From: Rhodamnia argentea | Lineage: Eukaryota > Streptophyta > Magnoliopsida > Myrtales > Myrtaceae | Direction of reading: 5' to 3' | Assembly: GCF_020921035.1 (NCBI RefSeq) | Contig: NC_063151.1 | Location: 5,518,001 to 5,582,000, forward strand | Length of the DNA stretch: 64,000 nt | Made by a program: the position numbers and the translations under genes | Notes under the pieces: model-generated | Database searches by the model: none | The model's input: only the letters and a program-made list of their open reading frames with translations | What the model was told of the DNA's origin: nothing | Part shown: positions 23,062 through 35,821 of the stretch, in pieces | Numbering within the stretch: position 1 is the first letter of the stretch | Layout: each line of letters begins with the position of its first letter

Positions 23062-23951
23062 TTACAGCGGTTCAGATACATCCGCTGTTCCGTTCTTTCC
23101 CTGCCCGGTGGCAGAATGCAAATTGGCTTTCGGGATTCTGATTTCTAGATACTTGTCACTACTCAACTTTGCCTCTAGTTTTCTCCAATCTGCATCTTCT
23201 GGCAGCTCGAGCCTCCTCACATATCCATGTTCCCACCAGTGCCCACATCTCCAATCCTTGGTATTGGACTCTCTCTGTGGCTTCCACTGCCCACTAATTT
23301 CCACCACCTTTCCGTTGTCGGTATGAATTTGAACACTGTTTTCCCCTAAAGCTGCTTTAAGCATATGGTTACTGTCACGAAACCGACCGTACTATAGTAA
23401 CAATATTCCGAAACAAACAGGTAGTCTCAATTTACGGCCAACCCTTGCATTATATGCTTAACTCTTTCATAGTATGCTTCTGATCATATTCATGTACTTT
23501 AAGGACTGGGCCGCAGATTAAGTTTCCGGGGAAATAGGGGAGTTCTGTAGTTTTCTAACCCAATGATCATGATAGGTTTGCTTCTTCTCCTTAGTTCTTA
23601 TGCTTTAACCTACAAGGACGGCATAAGAAAGGCCCAAAACTTACCTGGAATTTCTGATTTCAACACGTAATCAATATCAGTCTGAAACCAGTCGACAGTG
23701 CTCTGGCCGCAACTGCGAAACTTGGACAAGAACACATCTGAATTGAAATCCCACAGAGGGAAAGCATCAGATGGATCGAAGAACTTCCCGAACAGAAAGG
23801 GGCTAAACAGCAACCCCTCGCCGAAAACCTTGTGGACCACTGAACCACCCTGGCTGAAGAACTGCTTGAATACCTCCTCGTTCAGCGATACCGACCACTT
23901 CTTGGGAGCATGATCGTCGGTTTTAATATCGAGCTGTCTGCAAGTGCTCAT
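23062..23951 (-). CDS. HSP21.7: Class VI small heat-shock protein (HSP20/alpha-crystallin)
   Basis: Two exons on the minus strand: 23951-23645 and 23351-23062, 198 residues. The N-terminal part (MSTCRQLDIKTDDHAPKKWS, KQFFSQGGSVVHKVFGEG, FGKFFDPSDAFPLWDFNSDV) and the alpha-crystallin domain (VDWFQTDIDYVLKSEIP, GKVVEISGQW, WWEHGYVRRLELPEDADW, EIRIPKA) match the plant 21.7-kDa class VI HSP20 group. The upstream in-frame Met at 24050 is rejected because a TATA box lies between it and 23951. Exon 2 has several AGs near its start; the one before 23351 keeps the frame and the family length between EIP and ENSVQI. Small HSPs are ATP-independent holdases; class VI members are less well studied, and heat induction is not shown by the sequence. 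Confidence 0.88.
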
Positions 23952-24014
23952 CTCACAGAGCTTAGCTTGGATGTTTAGCAGGCTTCTCTTGGGGGGCAAC
24001 TCAGGAGAATTCTT

Positions 24015-24025
24015 GCCTTTTATAG
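24015..24025 (-). promoter_or_regulatory. TATA box of the small heat-shock gene
   Basis: The minus strand reads CTATAAAAGG about 65-75 bp upstream of the ATG at 23951. It fixes the likely start, because the longer open frame begins upstream of it. Nearby GAA/TTC triplets (about 24035-24110) are suggestive of heat-shock elements but do not form a perfect alternating array. Confidence 0.6.
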
Positions 24026-25429
24026 TGGGAAAGAAGAAAAGAAGTTCCAACGGGAATATTTGGAGGGCTGTAAAGCTAGCGGGAATATTTCCTTTTTCTC
24101 ATCGCCTTTCTTCTATTGGGTCAGAAGAAGTTATGGCAGGCAGGCTAGGCACGCAAGATGCCGTCTGGCCATTCGTGTAGATTCCGTGCTTCTCAGTATG
24201 GAGAACTGAGAAAGAACACAGCTTCTAGGGGCCTTTACAAGTCATCACCTAGCCTCTTGATTCTACATTTTACCAGTTTGAGGTATAACTTTGCATGCAG
24301 CTCGTATAGTAACCGCTTCATTTCCGGTTCCGCAATGAACTTATCGATATGTTCGGCGGTAGATCGAGCAAAATGAGAAGCACACTTTTCCTTCTCGACA
24401 TCGATTCTCTAGCTCGGTGCTTGTTCTTTATCAGAAACTACCTTGTCTGATCTTTGCCATGTGTGAAGCTAGGACATAATGCTTCATATCATTTCTCCAG
24501 AAACGTTACTTTCTCTGGTGGGTTTACACAACATATCACCAGATTCGGCACGAAACCACCGATCGCAGATGCCGATTCCTCCTGATGTGAGAGCAAGACC
24601 ACACATGGGAATCAACAACACCCATCACGGGGGCGAAAGGCGCGTGTGAAAAGAATATTTTGGTGTGACTTATCATGTTCCCGCGAAATCTCCCTTTACA
24701 TAGACAATTCCAAAACCATCTCCCTTTTCCAGAAAATGGTTCGCAAAGCAAGATAGGCATCGGCTTTGATCAATGTTCTAAAGACTTTCAGCCATTGAAG
24801 TGCCTGAATCACTGAGAGAAAAAGGAGGGAAAGCAAGAGAATTGCCCTTGTTCGATACAGAACCCTTATTCAATTTAAGATCTAATTGCGAAAACATGCC
24901 CAAATCGTAACTTGTGTCACTGATCAGAACGAGTATATCACGAGGACATACCGTAATTGTCATAGGTTAGGTGCCCCTTTGCGATCTCAAGAGTTTCTTC
25001 AAGTCGAGCACAATTCAACAGTAAGAAGGAGAGAGTTTTGTCGTCGTTTCTCTTGAGTGCGTCTCACTAAACTAAGAACGATGGGGAGAGCGTCTATTGT
25101 TATCGTATATTAAGAAACGTGACTTTTTACGTTTTGAAAAAAGATTGATAGATAACTGTTTCAATAGTTATCTCTAATAGGCAGGTGTGATTGTCCGAAT
25201 GGGTGCACGCCATAAGTCCCCATGTACCAACAGCCCTGTTCACCATTGGAGGAGTAGGCAATCATTGAAATCCTCAGCATCCAGAAGGCCCATTTCTTTA
25301 TGAGATGGCTGTCTGAGACTGGAAGGCTGCGGCTCATCAAGGCATAGGAAAAGACCATCTGTCAACCACAAAGTCCCCACCAAAAACTTCAGACATCGAA
25401 GGCAGCAGGAAACAGGTGAAACACTTCGG

Positions 25430-26010
25430 ATTGCGTTTGTTTCAGAAAAATTATTTTTTCATAATTAATTTTTCAAACTTCCACCCCTCAAAATAATTTG
25501 GTCAACGGAAAGTAAATAAATAAAGTAAATTTCTAAATCTAAAAAGGTAAAAATACTTTCCGGATTTATTTCTCTCGATTTTTTTAATATTTTTATATGA
25601 TAATACAATATTTTTTTATCTTTTAACATTTCAATTTTGTATTTTATTTTATTGTTTCGTTTCTTTTTCTTTCTTTATTTCTTTATTTCTTTCTTTTTCC
25701 TCCTTCCTTCACTACGACCGACTGCGGATGGCGACGATCACAAGGGAGCTCAAGCTCGCTTGTAGGCACCGACAACCTTTGCAGTGGAGGAAGAAGGAAG
25801 GAAAAAAATTAATAATGAAGTGTAAAATATAAATTAAAAATTCTTCTTTTCCTAAGATAAAGTCACGAGATTGAAATCATTTTTCAAATGAGAATAAAAC
25901 AACAGAAAATATTTTCTGTCACATATTACCAAACAACAAAAAATAAACCATATTTCTGAAATTATTTTCATTTTTCATGGAGTTTTTGGTGAGATAAACG
26001 CGCCCTTAGT
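25430..26010. mobile_element. Short inverted-repeat transposon, GCGTTT-type ends
   Basis: The left end near 25432 reads GCGTTTGTTTCAG. The reverse complement of the right end near 26003 reads GCGTTTATCTCACC. The arms are rich in 'gaaaatgattttc'-like text and enclose a GC-richer core (about 25715-25790). Related copies lie at 46508-46745, 58318-59010 and about 61275-61485. This is the architecture of non-autonomous hAT-like or similar MITEs; I found no clear target duplication, so the superfamily is uncertain. Confidence 0.5.
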
Positions 26011-26668
26011 ATCAATCCTAACTTGTTCAAGACCCTTTTAGCTTGACATCTAACTATAGGACCCTAAGTGTGTGGCAACATGATACGTTTGGCACCCTTA
26101 GCTCCATCACATAAATCAATCTTAAGGACTTACAACACGGCTCAACTCAATTCGTTCGTAAGGACTCATAACACCGTGTTGTCCCGGGCCGTCGGCTTTT
26201 ATGGAAACTCGGGGAGAGTAAAGGGCAGTCTCAGGCCTGTCGAATCGCGCAGTAATTCCTCGCCGCCGGTGTGGCTTTGAATAGGAAGCCGGCGACGAGA
26301 GTCAATAAGAGCTTGCTTGTGCACTCTGCGCAGCGTGCGGAAGGCTACGCGAAATTGCATTAAACAATCGGACGAAATGGAGGCCTTCCCTGGCTGGCCC
26401 TGTGCTTGTATTCTTCCTCCTTAAAGATATTCGGCGACTTTAATTAGCCTAATATTTGGGGAAAGATGATGTGACAACTCTCAAATGATTGCGGGAGAAA
26501 TCATCTATTCTCGAAAGAAGAAAGGAGAAGTGAAGGGACCAAATGGGCGGAGGCATTCTCGTTTGACGGCTTTGTGCGAGTTCAAATCGTCCCTATGCAA
26601 AATCATTTTGACTTTTCTTTTCTCGATTGAATTACTTGACCGGTTGCATACCGGTAATTGAACAGTGC

Positions 26669-27330
26669 CGTTAATACCGTCAAAAATCTCGAACCGGTAT
26701 CCTCACGACGCTTTTAACCTCGAAACTAGGTTTCCTCTCGCGCATAAAACCTCGGGACCTGTCTTCCACGACAAATTTGTTCCCGAACTAATTTTTGCCT
26801 CACAAAAGATCGAACTGATGTATGTCACCCGCGTATGTATAAATATATATGGTCTTTGTCGTGGGAAAAACTTTATGATGAAAGAAAATGCTTTCAAGAA
26901 AAAAAAAAATCATTTTTCAGGAAATTGTATTCTCCTTTTTTCAAGTTGGGGAATTCATTTGTCTAACTTTAAGCATTCGTGTTTTCTTTGATCGTAAACG
27001 ATTTTTCGTTAACTGGTCATTTTCAGCACACCAAACGCGTGAAAAGTCTAGAAAAATAAATAGATAAAAATCCTTTCGCTTTTTTAAACAAACACGCCAT
27101 TATTCTTTGTTAGCATTCCGTCCAATACCTTGGTAAATGCATACATATGAACGCCCATGGCATAAAACTATAAGACGGAAAATGAAAAATCCAATATGAA
27201 AAATTCATGTACGTTAGACATAATGTATTTTCAAGGAGAGTTTATCCGGGTTAATGGTATCGGTTTGAGATTTTTTTTTTTTTTTTAGAGACGAAAATTA
27301 GTTTAGGGATAATTCTACGAGACGGAAAAT
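26669..27330. mobile_element. Rearranged MITE relative
   Basis: The left end at about 26669 (GTTAATACCGTCAAAAATCT) matches the termini of the 11250 MITE. Inverted counterparts occur at about 27250-27278 (ATGGTATCGGTTTGAGATTT) and 27285-27310 (GACGAAAATTAGTTTAGGG, pairing with 26783-26802). The right arm pieces are out of the expected order, so the element looks rearranged. Confidence 0.4.
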
Positions 27331-28337
27331 TAATATTGAGCTAAATGTGACCAAAGGCGCCAATTTAAGAGCGGATTGAATAAAAGTCATATTTTGGGAA
27401 CACATAAGAATTAATTTACTGTTCCACAGACGACATAAAAATATCGGGTTAACGAAAAGATTCGCCGACCGTTCCGGGATGAAAAGTCACGGCCCGCTCC
27501 CAATTTTCAAAGCGAGGTTACCGACACGTGGCCGCTCCCGTCCTATTGGCCGACCGGATCGTGGGTGACCCCACTTGACACAGTCCCGACGTTTTCCTCG
27601 GCGGGATTCTGCAGGCGAGGCCCATCACGCGTTTCCGTCGGTCCGAAGACATCCATATTTCTCAGATTGAATCTTGTGCCCCGTGAAATCCCGGAAATTA
27701 TAAATCCGAAAATGCAGAATTTCAGCTCAATCCCTTTGTCCGCTTTCGCACGAAGCCTTCCCACGCGAAAAAATCCTGCTTTTCGCCGTTTAAGGGGCCA
27801 GCAGCTTCTTCGTTGCTCCTGCATTCACAGCTAACGTTTTTGGGTCTCCCATTTTCTGATTAGATCCGCGGTCGGAATCGGAGTTACCCGGAAAGGAGCT
27901 ATTCGTATTCGATTCAAATTTGAAATCTTGGGGCCTGGCTTTTTTTTTTTTAGACTCTTGGGTCCGAAGTAATTTTGCTGAAGCTCTTGTTGTCCGATCG
28001 TCGGTGCATCGGGAACTTTTGTCCCCCCTCATTTGTGAAATTTGATTCAATACTTTGTCCCCTTGCGGAGCGGAAATTCTTTGGTTTGTTAGTTCGATTG
28101 GAATGATATTGCAGTCTAACTGATTGGTGAATTTAGGCTCTCTAGGTTCTGTTGGGGGTTGATTCTGTATGCTTTCTTGCTTGAAGAATTTTTGGTCGCG
28201 TGATCAGTAGATACGAGAGTTTGGCGGGTTGGAGAGGCTGCAACGGGTGAAGATTGCATTGGAACTTGCGTATTGTGGGATGCAAGTATAAAGGTGCTGA
28301 GCGGTTTTAGCCATCAAGCAAATGAGAAGGACATCAT

Positions 28338-31300
28338 ATGTCGAAAGGAATAATTCAAGGGAAAATGGGTCCGAGGAAAATTGGAGTCTTCATCGTCTTG
28401 GTGGCTGTGCTTTGCTCTTCTGTGGTCTATTGCTCGAAAGAAAGGGAAAGGATGGGAGAAGAAGTGCCTCAAAGAGAAGGGTTAGATCCACTGTCTGGAG
28501 AAATAGATGAAGACTTGGTATGGAATTATATCTCTTGATTGCTGTCCATTGGTAGTTGCAATGTCTATCCGTTTCATAATCTTGATCCTTAGTCTCGAAG
28601 AAAATAATCATGTTCTTCTGGGTTTGGCAAGTTGCTTTAGCTATGGTAGTTAAGGTTCTATTATCACTAGCACCTTTTCTTCATTGTATGGTGGTTGTTT
28701 AGTTATAGGGTCATGACTTAAGCTGTCTCCAAGTCCAAACTAAGTTGGTTGATTTTCACTGTCAAATAACTGCGCTAAGCATTCATCACCCACTTGGTTT
28801 TGCATCTTTAAGAGTTTCGATGGCTCTCTTTACTTACTTGAGATTTGACTAGTACTCTGCCTCTTAGATTTCATAGTAATTCTGTGCTGTTATTTGGGGA
28901 CAGGCAGCTCCAATCCCTTTCCTCAATTTGGAGCTACCTGTTTCCTACCTCGTTGAAACTGCTGCATCCTTGTGTTATGCTAGACGGAATGCAATAATTG
29001 TCCATTGGGGATTTGTTGGTCAAAACTGGTTACCATAAAATTTCAGGTGAATGTGCCTGGTATGCTACATACTTGGTAGACATTTTAAAGTAATGGGCAT
29101 ACATTATTCTCTTGTGGGAGGGATACTACCAGATTTTTATCCTTTGGCAAAATATCCTGCTGAGTTATGAGAATGTGTTGAAGTCCACTGGAAAAAAATA
29201 ATGCTGCATGACATGTCGGATTTTAGTCTCAACTATCCTAGATGGATATTTCTAGTTCGTAGTGTAAAGGCTTTCTTTGAGGTTGAAAAAGTGAATCCTA
29301 TGAAAACAGGCGGCACATGATGGCAGAAAATATGTTTGGTGTAGGTAGGCCTATATTGACTGCCTTCTGTTAGATCTTGATTTCCATTAACTTATGCTCT
29401 ACCTTACAAATGGGCACTCAATTTTTTTGATATTAACATGGCAGGTGGAGCAATTATTGATCAATTGTAGGACTGACTTGATTCAGATGAAGGACGTCGT
29501 CAAAGCACTTGATGGATGTATACCACAGGAAGCATCCAGCAATAATAACGATTTCGTTTTAGAATGTAAATCATTTGCAAAAGAAAAGATACAGCAATAT
29601 TTGGATATCCATCCCCGTGCAAAGCACAGGCTAGTAGAATGTTTAAGAAAGCATAGCTTTCTGTTCCCAGTTTCTGGAGAAGATGTTGGCTCCAAGAACT
29701 GGTACACCAAGTATATTGGTTCCTTGAGTTCTGAGCTTGGCTCTTCTAGAAGGTATTTGGCTAGCAAGTCTCTCCAGAGCATCACTTCAGCACCTGCCGC
29801 GTCACCTGAATCAGGATCTCCTGCCTCCAGTCCAGCACCGTCCCCTAGTACTCCTGAGCCTAGTGCATCGCCAAGTCCACCATTTTTTCCTCGCAGCTCT
29901 GATGCTTCAACCTCACCATCTCCAGCCAATGATAATTCATCAGCAAGTAAAGATTCTGGCTCAAGTGCGCCATCAAATAAGCGGAATAATAAAAAAACAG
30001 TTGTTCTTGCTGTTGTCGTCACAGCATCAGTCACACTTGTTCTTGTAGCACTTTTATTTTTATGCTATCAACGAGTATGCAGAGCTGGCTCTCGCGTGGG
30101 CCGAAATGACGAAAGGCCCCTCCTCAGCCTAAGCTTAAGTGACTACTCCATTGGTAACAGAAAATAACTGGATCTCGATAGCTTATTCTCCTGAATTGTT
30201 AGTTCACTCGTGATAATCACATTTCCTCTTAAAACTATGTTTCACAGGTTCTTATAGTCCTTACGCTTTTGGAAGTTCAATTAAGGAAGATAAGCCTGGT
30301 CAACAGACATACCATAACGAGAAGCCATCATCTTTAAGCAGCAACTACAACGTTGAATCCAGTGTGCGCAATAGCTTCACAGGCAAGACCTCTTCAGTAG
30401 AACTCAATGTCAATGCTGCAAATCTAAGTCCGAACTCCTTGCCACTGCCTCCATTGAAGCCGCCTCCTGGAAGGGCAGGTTCTACTGTTGGTTTTCTAAA
30501 GCCTCCTCCAGGCAGGGCAGATCCTCTTCCTCCAGAACCACCTGCTCCTCCTAAGCCTCCTGGAATGACAGGCCTTCCTCCTTCATCTGCTCTGCCACCG
30601 CCACCGCCACTGCCACCTCCAGCTCCTCCCACTGTAAGACCTTCAGCTGTGGGTGCAGGTCCTAAACCTCCTGGACCACCTCCTCCACCTCCTGGACTTC
30701 CAAGAGCCAAACCTGGTCCACCACCCCCACCACCTCCAAAGGGTGGTACAGCTCCACCACGGCCTCCTCAACCTCCTGGAGGTTTGAAAATACCTCGACC
30801 ATCTCTTCCTGGTGCAAATACATCTGATGCGGGTGGATCAGAGCACGAAGATGCCCCAAAAGCCAAGTTGAAGCCATTTTTCTGGGATAAGGTCATGGCA
30901 AACCCTGAACAATCAATGGTTTGGCATCAGATTAAGTCGGGGTCATTTCAGTAAGTGCAGAATCTTGTGCCCGACTATGCCATCATGGTTTTTTTTATTA
31001 AGTACATATCGCTTATGAGCTGCTGACTATGTTTTCTCTCGTGGACAGGTTTAATGAGGAGATGATTGAATCTTTGTTTGGATATGCCCCAGCCGAGAAA
31101 AACAAAAATGAACTCAAGAAAGAGTCTTCTTCACAAGATCCTTCAAATCAGTATAAACAGATCATTGATCCTAAAAAAGCACAGAACTTATCCATTCTCT
31201 TGCGGGCGTTAAATGTAACGATTGAAGAAGTCTGTGATGCCCTCCATGAAGGTGAACATTCTCTTGCTAACTTTCAAAAGCTCATATGCCACTTTGCCAT

Positions 31301-34059
31301 AGTCATCCTTGTAAATTATGTTTATCTTGGTGCACTAGTGATAAATGACGATACTCTTGGTAAGCGTAGAGTAAAGAATGGATTTGATCACCAGAAGTCT
31401 TAACGTTGTCAGTTTATCTCCTTTTGTTTCATTTCTGTTTAATCAACTTGTGAAACAATTGCCACAATTCTGTTTTGCCCTTGAGGACTAAAGTTGACGG
31501 TTGACATTCTCCTGATCTATCAGAAAAGCCTATGACAGCGCAATCCTTATTTTTCCTGTCAAATGCGGAATTGGTTACCTCAGAATGTCATCTTTGACTT
31601 GGAATGGGAGATTTATGTTTTCTTTTTTCCTTGTTCATGATTAGCTAAATTGCTTTGATCTCCTCCTTTACAGTCTCTTCAATTCTCAGTAGCTGTAAAT
31701 GTTGATTTGCTGTCACGTTATTGAGATCCTGGTAATATTTCTGAGATGGTCGAAGCGATTCGAAGCTTCCAGTTCTATCATGTTTGTATGCCCTGAATTT
31801 GGTAAAGAAAAATGAATTAACAGTTATGCAAAGGTATCTTTTTTTGCTAACCTTTTGATTGATGTCTGCATCGGCATTTCTCAAAAAAGCTGAGCCACCA
31901 TATTGGATAGCGATCCAATTTAATGATATGTTCAGGCAGACGTGTTACTTTTTCGGCATCATTTGACTAATGTCTTGTAGTTTATTTTGAGTGTTACGTT
32001 CACTTGCACTAAAATCATGTCCTAAACTCTCTTTGGACCAGGCAATGAGCTTCCAGTCGAGTTCCTTCAGAGTTTGTTGAAGATGGCTCCTACAACGGAT
32101 GAAGAACTGAAGCTCAGATTATACAGTGGTGAACTCTCTCAACTTGGTCCTGCTGATCGGTTCCTGAAAGCTCTTGTTGACATTCCATTTGCTTTTAAAC
32201 GTATGGAGGCGTTGCTTTTCATGAGTACTCTACAAGAGGAAGTTTCCATAGCTAAGGAGTCCTTTGCAACCTTAGAGGTACGTTAGTAGACGTCTGAATC
32301 TGACCTTTTCATCCAGTTTGCTGCAGTTCTCAAGGAAAGTAATACTCTTATCTAATAATAGATTTTCTGGGGTTAAAAATGCCAGTCTTTTTATGGGATT
32401 TGCACATTAGGTTCATTCTTTGTGCTCGTGCTAATGGATGGGTTTTTCCTAGGCATTCCTGTAGTTGATGTTATACTACCCGAAACCCATGGGTGGATAG
32501 TGACCCTGTTAAAAGAAAAATGCAATTCTTCATACGATGCTTTTGCTGTTTGACTCCTTTCGACAATACTGCTGCTAATCAGTTGGTGATTAACTACACT
32601 GTGACTAGATGTGATTATGTGCTATAGCAGGTGTTGCTGCTTCCATACATGAAAGCTCACTATTTTGGGAAATAGTCAGCCTCTTTTTCCAAATCATTGC
32701 TCAGTGTATAACAGCATGATGGAATGAATTGTATGTTGGGACTTCTATCACGCTCTTCTTTTTCCTTCTACTAGGTGTCACCTTAGGGTCATTCAATGTT
32801 AAACCCCAGTCAGTCAGCGCTAAACCCCGACCAGCCCATTGGATAAGCCTCTTGTTGGCTCTTTCTTGTCGTCAATTCGTAACAGTCTATCCTATTATCT
32901 TTAACTAAGAGTCCATCCGTGGTTCATGGTGCTATCACTCACCCTGTTTGATGTCGATCTGATGAACGGACAGCCATAGAACAAGGTAGTCAGATAGAGG
33001 TCCTTGTTCCTGGGGAGAACAAATTGAAGGAGAATTTCAGTAGTCTTTTCTCGGTCATTTCATGTACACTACCTCATTCATAGTTTACGAGAGAACTCCG
33101 GTTTGCACATGGACCACTTCAGCTGATGCCAATCTCCGACAGTAATTTGTGATGTGTCCTTAACCTTCTGCCTAATTATGCTTAGCTACTTAATGAGGTG
33201 TATATTTTCTTGAAAGGTTGCATGCAAGGAACTCCGGAACAGCCGATTATTTCTCAAGCTGCTTGAAGCTGTCCTGAAGACTGGCAATCGCATGAACACT
33301 GGAACATTTCGAGGTGGCGCGCAAGCATTTAAGCTGGACACACTTTTGAAATTATCAGACGTGAAAGGAACCGATGGCAAGACGACGCTGCTGCATTTTG
33401 TGGTTCAGGAGATCATAAGATCAGAAGGTGTAAGAGCTGCTCGTGCAGCTAGTGAAAGCCAAAGCTTCTCCAGTGTGAAATCAGATGATCTCCTTGAGGA
33501 TGTCTCCCATGATTCAGAAGAGTATTACCGAGGCCTTGGTCTTCAGGTAGTTTCAGGCTTGAGTGGTGAACTTGAAAGCGTCAAAAAAGCAGCATGTATT
33601 GATGCAGACAGCTTGACAGGAGGCGTTGCCAAATTAGGGCATTCACTAATGAAGACCCGCAATTTCTTGAATTCAGAAGAGAAAGAAAGTGGATTTAACC
33701 AAACACTGAAAAGTTTCGTGCAGAATGCTGAAATTGATGTGACATGGTTGCTAGAGGAAGAGAAGAGGATAATGGCTCTGGTGAAAAGCGCAGGCGACTA
33801 CTTTCACGGAAATGCCGGGAAGGATGAGGGTTTAAGACTTTTTGTTATAGTTAGGGATTTTCTGATCATGTTAGACAAGACTTGCAAGGAGGTGAGAGAT
33901 GCGCCAAAGAGGCCAGCGAAAACACAGAGGAAAGAGGGTCCCACAGTGCGCTCTTTGTCAGATTCTCGTCAACCAGCTTCTCCTGATCTGCGCCAGCGAC
34001 TTTTCCCTGCGATTGCTGAACGACGAGTAGATAGTTCTAGCTCCGATGATGAAATTTGA
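28338..34059 (+). CDS. Class I formin-like protein (actin nucleator)
   Basis: Six exons: 28338-28517, 29445-30153, 30248-30950, 31049-31251, 32042-32277 and 33217-34059, 957 residues with every junction in phase. Order of parts: signal peptide (IGVFIVLVAVLCSSVVYC, about residues 15-32); extracellular region with a Ser/Pro-rich stretch (SPASSPAPSPSTPEPSASPS) of the cell-wall-anchoring type; one membrane span (TVVLAVVVTASVTLVLVALL, about 245-268); a proline-rich FH1 (about 365-490); and the FH2 domain from LKPFFWDKV (about 504), with GNRMNTGTFRGGAQAFKLD, the most conserved FH2 stretch, in the last exon. Class I formins nucleate and elongate actin at the plasma membrane, FH1 delivering profilin-actin. 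Met 28338 is the first in frame, but Met 28365 (MGPRKIGVF) has the better start context. I did not assign an Arabidopsis number. Confidence 0.93.
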
Positions 34060-35821
34060 TGGGGTTTCATTGGACTGAGGTACTCTTGTTCTTCTGGTTA
34101 AAGCTGATATTTTTGTTGCATGGCGAGGGAGGCATTTGTACTTTGTCTTCTTAAAATGCCTTGTCATGGCCTTTATTCAGGTGGTTGACACGGCGAAATT
34201 CAGCAGAAGAGACGCCAACCAATGCTGCTAGACGCTGCCTATTCTTTCAGGGAGGTTGTTTGGAGCTCAAGGCCATTGCACGCACACCCCCTTGAGGTGA
34301 TTTGCATGGGCTCACAACCAGCTGATTGACATGGATCTCACCAATCACTTTCACCACTGACAATGGAGCTCACGAAAAGATCGATCTGGTGGAGTTGAAT
34401 TTAAACTGCCCGACTTTTTCACCAAAGTACCGAAAGAAATGGTGCCTTCGTGCTCATATGCATTCTTTGTAGGAAATTGCTTTGTCGATAATCATGATTT
34501 GTAGATTAATAGCAGGATAGGAGTGGAATAATCCTATAGAATGAAGATGGGCATCAATTTTGTGACACGAATATCTTCACTTGCTTTTTTAACTTCTAAA
34601 ATGTGAATGTTGCGATGCTATTTGATGCAATTTTCTCAACGCTGAACGATGCTCTGTGTAGATGTGTTTTGTCCTTCGTCCCGAGACTCCCCTCTGCAAT
34701 GACCAGTGGAACGTGAAGGAACTTGACCAGGAGTTCATGACAAGCCATTAAATTCCGCTTCTACTCTCCCGATAACAATTAGTTCGTTTGTTCCAAATAA
34801 GCAAGAAAAATAGAGCTTCTCCTCAGGAGAATGCTTGAAACTACCCTCTGCAATGACCTGTGGAACGTGAAGGAACTTGACCAGGAGTTCAGGATAAGCC
34901 ATTAAGTTCCGCTTTTTACTCCACCCATAACAACAATTAGTTCGCTTGTTCCAAAATAAGCAAGAAAAACAAAGCTTCTCCTCGGGAGAATGCTTGATCA
35001 CTTGAGCACTCTGCTCAAGAAGAGGCTTTGTTCATTACTTCCCATGCGAGAGACGTCTGAAGGAAGTGTCGTAACATAGACAATCAAACGTAGCACCCCA
35101 AGAATTAAAAGGGTTTCTAATCAACGGTGAGAAAAACCCTCTTATCTAAGGATCCCTTCAAACTCTCCCTTAAAAGCGGGTGAATGAATGATTGTTACTG
35201 GACAATACAGGACCTGACAGTAGATGGTGAGTGGCAGTTACTAGCCAGGGACACATGTTAGATGGAGCTCTAGTTGGCCGTAGAAAACAAGCTGAAAATG
35301 GCATAAAATCCAGATTCAAGAACCGACAGAACTCAAATCCGGAGCATCGGCAGAGTCCCTAGATTCCCCATTCTACCTCACCCTTTATATATGGCTTCAC
35401 TTTCCACAATTGGACACGCAGCAGCCAAACCTTACTTTGCTTAGCAAATTCATCCCAGTGACGGCCAAACAGTTCTCAGCACATTCGGTCACCAAATCCT
35501 CATGCATGCATAAAAGAGGAAGCAATGGAAAAGACAAAAACGAGACAAGGTTGCGAGGAACTTTGTTAAGTACCAGGAACACGTGCATCTCAAAAATCTC
35601 CAGAATTTCTTGTATTAAGAAACTAGAAGATGAACAAGTATTCACAATCTGTAAAAAAACCCCCTTAAGCACCAACACCCTAATCTAACCAACACAAATT
35701 CTACCAGACAAACTCACTCACTGACAAAGTTTAAAAAGCCTACAACAACCTAAATTGAAATAAGGGAGCAACCTAAGAACCCCTCCTTCTGACGGCCGTC
35801 TTCGAAGCTTTCGACTTTTGA
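34060..35821. other. Intergenic stretch between formin and H2A genes
   Basis: Formin 3' UTR on the left, H2A 3' UTR on the right. A 154-bp tandem duplication lies at 34691-34998. No gene supported; the minus-strand ORF at 34735-35001 simply reads across the duplication and repeats the same peptide. Confidence 0.5.
34691..34998. repeat. 154-bp tandem duplication
   Basis: Two direct copies, 34691-34844 and 34845-34998, both starting CCTCTGCAATGACC and ending near 'gagaatgcttga'. They differ at scattered bases and a few single-base gaps, so the duplication is moderately recent. Confidence 0.85.

Larger units (their letters stand above)
23952..28337. other. Long intergenic stretch between heat-shock and formin genes
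   Basis: No complete gene seen. It holds the promoter of the heat-shock gene (left), an inverted-repeat element (25437-26008), a rearranged MITE relative (26669-27330) and the formin promoter and leader (about 27450-28337, GC-rich with a CACGTG G-box at about 27524 and an ATTGG CCAAT-type box near 27545). A minus-strand 65-codon frame at 25161-25358 is Trp-rich and sits just after a CAG, but I do not recognise it. Confidence 0.4.

Noticed and set aside
23952-24050. 34-residue N-terminal extension of the small heat-shock protein
   Set aside because: The TATA box at 24015-24025 lies inside this extension, and family proteins begin at the Met at 23951.
34735-35001. 88-codon minus-strand ORF with a repeated peptide (SPEEKL.FSCLF)
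   Set aside because: It is only the translation of the 154-bp tandem duplication; no start context, domain or conservation signal.
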